Shown here in pieces: positions 6,926-11,085 of a stretch of DNA of 11,085 bases. The position numbers and the translations under genes were made by a program. Where the stretch lies: positions 1-11,085 of the forward strand of contig JANNNU010000129.1 of the NCBI GenBank assembly GCA_031398695.1. Direction: 5' to 3'. Position 1 is the first letter of the stretch; each line of letters opens with the position of its first letter. The DNA comes from JAIYDJ01 sp031398695 (GTDB lineage Bacteria; Pseudomonadota; Alphaproteobacteria; Rhodobacterales; Rhodobacteraceae). The notes under the pieces were generated by a model. The model did no database searches, was not told the DNA's origin, and was given only the letters and a program-made list of their open reading frames with translations.

Positions 6926-7671
6926 CGGCCGTCCAGCACCTGCGCGGCGCGACGTTTCACGGGCGCAAGGGGCCGGTGTCGAACAGCTTTCGCTACAGCA
7001 TCGACTATGTGCTCTTGGACATGGACCGCGGGCAGGGGCCAAGCCTGTTCAGCCGCAATGCGCGCAATGTGACAGGCGTGTGGGACGCCGACCATGGCGG
7101 CGCGCCGGGGCAGGGGCGCGGCTTGGCGTGGGTGCGCGACGTATTGCAGGCGGCGGGGTTCGATCTGCCGGCCGTCGCGTTGCTGACGCAGCCGCGTATC
7201 CTGGGCCATGTGTTCAATCCTGTGTCATTCTGGATGTGCCGGGATGCGGTGGGCGACTTGCGGGTGGTGATCGCCGAGGTCAGCAACACGTTCGGCGACC
7301 GCCATTCCTATCTGTGCCACCGCGACGATCACGGCGTGATCGGCCCCGGGGACGTGCTGGCCGCGAAGAAGATCTTCCATGTGTCGCCCTTTCAGCCGAT
7401 CGACGGGGGTTACACTTTTCGCTTCGACATCCGGCCCGACCGGCTGGGCATCTGGATCGACCATTCCAACGGCGAGGCGGGTGTCTACACCACGCTGACC
7501 GGGACGCTGGCACCGCTGACCAATGCCGCGATCCTGCGGTCGTTGCTGCGCCGGCCGTTCGGGTCGCGCCGGGTTCTGGCGCTGATCCACTGGCAGGCTA
7601 TCAAGCTGGCCATCAAGGGCGCGCGGTTTCGCCGCCGCCCGCTGCCCCCGGCCGACGAGGTGTCGCGGTGA
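6922..7671 (+). CDS. DUF1365 family protein (RSP_1090-like)
   Basis: The protein is 249 aa; its ATG (6922) overlaps the ufaD stop as ATGA. It has the full set of DUF1365 marks: 'GATFHGRKGPVSNSFRYSID' at the start, 'GHVFNPVSFWMC' in the middle, EVSNTFGDRHSYL, then KKIFHVSPFQPIDGGYTFRF, and a basic C-terminus (LIHWQAIKLAIKGARFRRRP). No membrane segment or known catalytic motif is clear. The family has no firm biochemical function. The R. sphaeroides homologue (RSP_1090, from memory) is needed, with the fatty-acid methylase, for full activation of sigma-E by singlet oxygen, so it links this operon to the signal that releases RpoE. Its position directly after ufaD supports a shared lipid-related job. 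Function here is inference. Confidence 0.9.
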   Translation: MTAVQHLRGATFHGRKGPVSNSFRYSIDYVLLDMDRGQGPSLFSRNARNVTGVWDADHGGAPGQGRGLAWVRDVLQAAGFDLPAVALLTQPRILGHVFNPVSFWMCRDAVGDLRVVIAEVSNTFGDRHSYLCHRDDHGVIGPGDVLAAKKIFHVSPFQPIDGGYTFRFDIRPDRLGIWIDHSNGEAGVYTTLTGTLAPLTNAAILRSLLRRPFGSRRVLALIHWQAIKLAIKGARFRRRPLPPADEVSR

Positions 7672-8906
7672 GCGTGGCCCTGGCGCGCGGCGACGGGTTG
7701 GGCCGCTGGGCGCTGTTCGGGGCGATGCTGGCGACGGTCGGCCTGCCCGTCTACATCAACGCGCCGAAATTCTATGTCGATACCTATGGCGTGGGGCTGG
7801 CGGCGCTGGGCGCGGTGCTGGCCGGACTGCGCCTGTTCGACGTGGTGCAGGATCCCGTGCTGGGTTGGCTGGCGGAGCGGGGGCGGGCGCGGCGCGGGCT
7901 GTGGGTGGCCGTTGCGGGCGCGATCATGGCGGTGTCGATGGTCGGGCTGTTCGCGGTGGCCCCGCCGGTGGCCCCGCTGCTGTGGTTTGCCCTGACGCTC
8001 GCGGGGCTTTTCACCGCGTTTTCCTATCTGAGCATCGTCTTCTACGCCGAAGGGGTGGCCAAGGCCGCGTCGATGGGCGCGAACGGGCATCTGCGGCTGG
8101 CGGGCTGGCGCGAGGGCGGGGCGTTGGCGGGGATCACCGTGGCGACCGTGGCACCGGTGCTGCTGGGCGGATTCGGGGTCTTCGCGGCGCTGTTCATGGG
8201 GCTGGTTGTGCTGGCCGTGGCGCTGATGGCAGGCCAGTGGGGCCGGGGCACGGTGCAGGCGCCGGGGGCGGTCTGGGCCAGCTTTCGCCCTGCGTTGGCG
8301 GACCGTTCCGCACGGCGGCTTTTGATCCTGTCGTTCGTCAATTCGGTGCCGGTCGCGATCACCTCGACGTTGTTCCTGTTCTTCGTCGAAAGCCGTATGG
8401 ACGCGCCGGGTCGCGAAGGCCCGCTGCTCCTGTTGTTTTTCGTCGCCGCCGGGATTTCCGCGCCAGTCTGGTCGCGCCTTGCCGCCCGTCATGGCACGCG
8501 GCGGGTGCTGCTGGGCGGGATGGTGCTTGCCGTGGTGTCGTTCCTGTGGGCGGCCCGGCTCGGGTCGGGCGATGTGGCGGCCTTCTCGGTCATCTGTGCC
8601 GCGTCCGGTGCGGCATTGGGCGCGGACATGGTCCTGCTGCCGGCAATGTTCGCCCGCCGGCTGGATGCGATGGCCCAAGGCGGCGAGGCTGCCGGCTTCG
8701 GTCTGTGGAATTTCGCCTCGAAACTGTCGCTGGCCTTTGCGGCGGCGACGCTGTTGCCCACCTTGCAGGCGGTGGGATTTGAGGCGGGGGGCGTGAACAC
8801 GCCGCAGGCCTTGGGCTGGCTGTCGGGCCTTTATGCGCTGCTGCCCTGTGCGTTGAAACTGCTGGCGATCGGGCTTTTGCTCGCCAGCCCGAACACCGAG
8901 GAGTAG
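7668..8906 (+). CDS. MFS transporter, GPH (MFS_2) family
   Basis: I start at GTG 7668, which overlaps the DUF1365 stop as GTGA, giving 412 aa; a second GTG at 7674 is possible. The frame extends far upstream inside the previous gene, but that part is not transporter-like. About twelve hydrophobic segments are visible across the chain. R55, D58 and D62 in RLFDVVQDP match the cation-site motif of GPH symporters (D55/D59 of MelB), followed by the basic loop GRARRGLW. In the second half GLWNFASKLSLAFAA matches the family. GPH members carry sugars with Na+ or H+, but the family also includes the lysolipid carrier MFSD2A. In a lipid-modifying, oxidant-induced operon a lipid or lipid-breakdown cargo is plausible but unproven. 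Homologues are often annotated simply as sugar symporters; nothing here supports a sugar role. Confidence 0.88.
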   Translation: MSVALARGDGLGRWALFGAMLATVGLPVYINAPKFYVDTYGVGLAALGAVLAGLRLFDVVQDPVLGWLAERGRARRGLWVAVAGAIMAVSMVGLFAVAPPVAPLLWFALTLAGLFTAFSYLSIVFYAEGVAKAASMGANGHLRLAGWREGGALAGITVATVAPVLLGGFGVFAALFMGLVVLAVALMAGQWGRGTVQAPGAVWASFRPALADRSARRLLILSFVNSVPVAITSTLFLFFVESRMDAPGREGPLLLLFFVAAGISAPVWSRLAARHGTRRVLLGGMVLAVVSFLWAARLGSGDVAAFSVICAASGAALGADMVLLPAMFARRLDAMAQGGEAAGFGLWNFASKLSLAFAAATLLPTLQAVGFEAGGVNTPQALGWLSGLYALLPCALKLLAIGLLLASPNTEE

Positions 8907-8909
8907 GCG

Positions 8910-9470
8910 ATGTCGCCTGTGCTGTCTGCGTTGATCGCCGTGCTGCTGGTGCTGGCCATGCTGCTGGTGAAGAACCGGTTCGTCGGCTTTGCCACCCAGA
9001 AACCCGCCGATTTTGCCGGCAAAGGCCCGGCTTTCGACCTGCGCCATCATCTCTCGGGGCCGATCCTGTGCGAAGGTGTCGTGTACGGGCCGACCGGGCG
9101 GGTATCGTCGCGCTTTGTGGCGGACATGATGGGCGAATGGACCGGCACGACGGGCGTGCTGAAAGAGCATTTCCGCTATGACACCGGCAAGGTGCAGGAC
9201 CGGCAATGGACGCTGCGGGTCGGTCCCGACGGTGCGATCGCCGCCGAGGCACCGGACGTGATCGGCACCGGGGTAGGGCGCGTCGCAGGCCCCGGCGTCG
9301 AAATGCGGTATCGCATCAAGCTGTCGCCCGAGGCGGGCGGGCATGTTCTGGACGTGGTGGATTGGATGTATCTGATGGAAAACGGCACGATCATGAATCG
9401 CAGCCAATTCCGCAAGTTCGGGATCAAGGTGGCGGAGCTGGTGGCGACGATGCGGCGGGTGCCGGGATGA
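8910..9470 (+). CDS. DUF3833 family protein, membrane-anchored
   Basis: The protein is 186 aa, with ATG 8910 preceded by GAGGAG (8898-8903), 3 nt after the transporter stop. Residues 4-20 are a single hydrophobic helix (LSALIAVLLVLAMLLVK), so the rest is probably held on the periplasmic face. The globular part shows DUF3833 marks: a FDLRHHLSG-type opening, LKEHFRYDTGKVQDRQW, a DVIGTGVG turn, and VVDWMYLMENGTIMNRSQFRKFGIKVAEL near the end. Many gammaproteobacterial members are lipoproteins with a lipobox Cys; here no Cys follows the hydrophobic stretch, so anchoring is by the helix instead. The family has no known biochemical role. It overlaps the dehydrogenase gene by ATGA. The operon position suggests it acts on or binds lipids at the membrane; this is inference only. 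Confidence 0.87.
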   Translation: MSPVLSALIAVLLVLAMLLVKNRFVGFATQKPADFAGKGPAFDLRHHLSGPILCEGVVYGPTGRVSSRFVADMMGEWTGTTGVLKEHFRYDTGKVQDRQWTLRVGPDGAIAAEAPDVIGTGVGRVAGPGVEMRYRIKLSPEAGGHVLDVVDWMYLMENGTIMNRSQFRKFGIKVAELVATMRRVPG

Positions 9471-10258
9471 CCGCGCTCGCGAAAGACTGGCAGGGCAAGA
9501 CCTATTGGCTGGTCGGCGCGTCCGAAGGGCTGGGGTTGGCGTTGGCGCAGGTGATGGCGCGGGCGGGGGCGGATCTGGTGCTGTCGGCCCGCTCCGCCGA
9601 CCGTCTGGCAGCGGCGGTGACGACCCTGGGGCGGCCGGCGCGGACGGTGGTGTGCGACGTGGCGAGCAGCGCGTCGGTGCAGGCCGCGGCAGCCGAGATC
9701 GGTCCGGTCGATGGGGTCGTGTTCCTGGCGGGGGTCTACACACCGATGGCCGCGCAGGCGTGGGACGCGGATTCCGTCGAGGCGATGTGCGACGTGAACT
9801 TTACAGGCTGCGCGCGGGTACTGGGCGCGGTGGTGCCGCGACTGATCGCGCGCGGAGCGGGGCATGTGGTGATCACCGGGTCGCTGTCGGGCTTCCGCGG
9901 CTTGCCGGGTGCCATCGGCTATGCCGCCAGCAAGGCCGGGGTGATGGCGCTGGCGGAATCGATGTATTGCGACCTGCGGGGCACCGGCGTGCAGGTGCAG
10001 CTGGCCAATCCCGGCTTCATCCGCACCCGGCTGACCGACAAGAACGATTTTGCCATGCCGATGCTGATGGAGCCCGAACAGGCAGCCGACGCGATGTTCG
10101 CGCTGATGAACACCGACGCGTTCAAGGCGAACTTTCCGCGCAGTTTCAGCTGGCTGTTCCGGGGGGCGAACTTTTTGCCGGATTGGGCCTACTACCGCAC
10201 CTTGGGCGCAAGCCGCGCCAGAAAGAAGCCGTCCATTCCGCCGACGTCGGCCCAATAA
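9467..10258 (+). CDS. Short-chain dehydrogenase/reductase
   Basis: The protein is 263 aa; ATG 9467 overlaps the DUF3833 stop as ATGA. It is a classical SDR: nucleotide loop GASEGLG (17-23, the usual leading Thr being replaced by Gly), a CDVAS turn (acidic residue after strand 3), and the catalytic set S139, Y152 and K156 (GYAASK), followed by NPGFIRTRLTDK. R42 after strand 2 (LSARS) suggests NADP(H) rather than NAD(H). After residue about 205 comes an acidic/hydrophobic helix and a positively charged tail. Substrate is unknown; the operon suggests a fatty-acid or lipid-derived alcohol, aldehyde or ketone. Its last 67 bases lie antisense to the end of the rsmB-like gene, so the final 21 residues (rich in Ser, Arg, Lys, Pro) look like a weakly constrained extension. 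Confidence 0.9.
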   Translation: MTALAKDWQGKTYWLVGASEGLGLALAQVMARAGADLVLSARSADRLAAAVTTLGRPARTVVCDVASSASVQAAAAEIGPVDGVVFLAGVYTPMAAQAWDADSVEAMCDVNFTGCARVLGAVVPRLIARGAGHVVITGSLSGFRGLPGAIGYAASKAGVMALAESMYCDLRGTGVQVQLANPGFIRTRLTDKNDFAMPMLMEPEQAADAMFALMNTDAFKANFPRSFSWLFRGANFLPDWAYYRTLGASRARKKPSIPPTSAQ

Positions 10259-11085
10259 TCGGGGCGCAGGCGCAGGCCACCGTCCGGCGTGATCCACGCG
10301 GGGTCGATGCCGTGCAGGTCGGGGCGGTCGACCTGAAGGTGCGGATGTCGTGCCAGCGCGGCGGCGAGTTGCGCCTCGCCTTCCTGCGGCAGAAGCGAAC
10401 AGGTGCAGAACACCAGCCGCCCGGCGGGTTTCAGCAGCGTCACTGCATGGTCGATCAACGCCGCTTGCAGGGCCAACAGATCCGGCAGGTCGGCGTCCGA
10501 TTTCACGAAGGGCAGGTCGGGGTGGCGGCGGATGGTGCCGCTGGCCGAACACGGCGCATCGAGCAGGATGGCGTCGAAGCGCGCCTCGGGGCGCCAGTGC
10601 AGCGCGTCGGCAGTCACCAGCGTTGCATTCAGGCCGCAGCGCGCGAGGTTTTCGGCCACGCGCGCCATGCGCGGGGCTGAGATATCGACCGATGTGACCT
10701 GCGCGCTGGAGGCGGAGAGTTGCAGGGTCTTTCCACCGGGGGCGGCGCACAGGTCCAGCACGGTTTCGCCCGGTTGCGGGTCCAACAGCGGCACGGCCAG
10801 GCTGGCGGCTGCGTCCTGCACCCACCAGCCCCCCGCCGCATATCCGGGCAGGGCGCTGACCTGGCCCGCATCGGTCAGGCGTAGGGTGCCATTCGGCAGC
10901 AGGGTGCCCTCGGGTGCAAGCGCGCCGGGGCGCAGGGTCAAATCCAGCGGCGCGGGCCGCGCCTGAACCGCCTCCATCGTCGCCACCGCATCGCGACCAT
11001 AGGCGTGGACCAGCGGCTGGCGCAGCCAACGCGGCAGATGCTGGGGCGGCTGACCGGCGAGGGGCTGTTCCGGTAGGGCGCGCAG
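10192..11085 (-). CDS. rsmB: RsmB/NOP-family 16S rRNA (cytosine-C5) methyltransferase (5' end outside window)
   Basis: The frame is open to the window edge, giving 297 C-terminal residues and a TAG stop at 10194-10192. Internal starts near 10986 or 10977 are not needed, because coding sequence (LPRWLRQPLVHAYGRDA...) continues upstream in typical family fashion. The SAM-binding motif is VLDLCAAPGGKT (about 10726-10764). The two cysteines of the m5C mechanism are in DAPCSASG (10537-10560) and CTCS (10396-10407, the nucleophile), and the protein ends GGMDGFFLARL, the usual RsmB C-terminus. Such enzymes methylate C967 of 16S rRNA in E. coli. The N-terminal NusB-like domain of full-length RsmB is outside the window, so a shorter paralogue (RsmF- or Trm4-like) cannot be excluded. 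It is convergent with and overlaps the dehydrogenase gene; function is unrelated to the sigma-E operon. Confidence 0.88.
   Translation of the reverse strand: MRALPEQPLAGQPPQHLPRWLRQPLVHAYGRDAVATMEAVQARPAPLDLTLRPGALAPEGTLLPNGTLRLTDAGQVSALPGYAAGGWWVQDAAASLAVPLLDPQPGETVLDLCAAPGGKTLQLSASSAQVTSVDISAPRMARVAENLARCGLNATLVTADALHWRPEARFDAILLDAPCSASGTIRRHPDLPFVKSDADLPDLLALQAALIDHAVTLLKPAGRLVFCTCSLLPQEGEAQLAAALARHPHLQVDRPDLHGIDPAWITPDGGLRLRPDYWADVGGMDGFFLARLAPKVR

Noticed and set aside
951..7588. Further TGATCC hexamers within genes (near 951, 3786, 6012, 6061, 6717, 7583 on the + strand)
   Set aside because: None of those checked has TAAT or TAA after an 18-nt spacer; they are codon combinations such as CTG-ATC-C.
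7485..9743. Long open frame on the minus strand (752 codons) and similar ones at 1223-2578 and 5690-7042
   Set aside because: They lie antisense to genes with clear family motifs, are rich in R/P/H/Q as expected from GC-rich complement frames, and show no recognisable domain.
10258..10986. Window-internal start of the rsmB-like gene at 10986
   Set aside because: Family-like sequence continues in frame to the window edge, so the gene is cut by the window and does not start there.

Overview
The window is high-GC, densely packed DNA from an alphaproteobacterium. It is most likely a member of the Rhodobacteraceae (Rhodobacter/Roseobacter lineage). The strongest reason is a neighbouring rpoE-chrR pair whose products keep the residue numbering of the Rhodobacter sphaeroides singlet-oxygen sigma factor and its zinc anti-sigma factor. 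A MutL with an endonuclease motif and many ATGA/GTGA gene overlaps fit this placement. I see no tRNA, rRNA, CRISPR array, insertion sequence or phage gene.

Left part (1-4210, + strand): the C-terminal end of an M16 peptidase-family protein, then mutL, rmuC and hutD. mutL-rmuC-hutD are closely packed (10-nt gap, then an ATGA overlap) and look like one operon. MutL and RmuC both concern genome maintenance; the HutD-family protein has no histidine-utilisation genes nearby.

Centre (4218-5629): on the - strand, rpoE then chrR, which form an ECF sigma factor / anti-sigma operon. The 216-bp gap upstream of rpoE holds two back-to-back promoters with the same architecture, TGATCC-N18-TAAT. One reads left into rpoE-chrR (autoregulation) and one reads right into the next operon. 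No stretch over 300 bases lacks a gene.

Right part (5630-10258, + strand): a five-gene operon: a UfaD-like FAD oxidoreductase, a DUF1365 protein, a GPH-type MFS transporter, a membrane-anchored DUF3833 protein and a short-chain dehydrogenase. Spacing is overlapping or nearly so throughout. From memory this is the same order as the R. sphaeroides RSP_1091-1087 group, part of the core sigma-E regulon. The first gene is tied there to methylated furan fatty acid synthesis, the second to turning on the sigma-E response. The roles of the last three genes are not established to my knowledge, and they are the most open part of the window. The methyltransferase UfaM is not encoded here.

Right edge (10192-11085, - strand): an RsmB/NOP-family rRNA cytosine methyltransferase, cut by the window edge. 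It converges on and overlaps the dehydrogenase gene by 67 bp.

Proposed joint function: light plus oxygen makes singlet oxygen; ChrR releases sigma-E; sigma-E fires both divergent promoters, raising its own supply and that of a lipid-modifying module that may quench the oxidant in the membrane.
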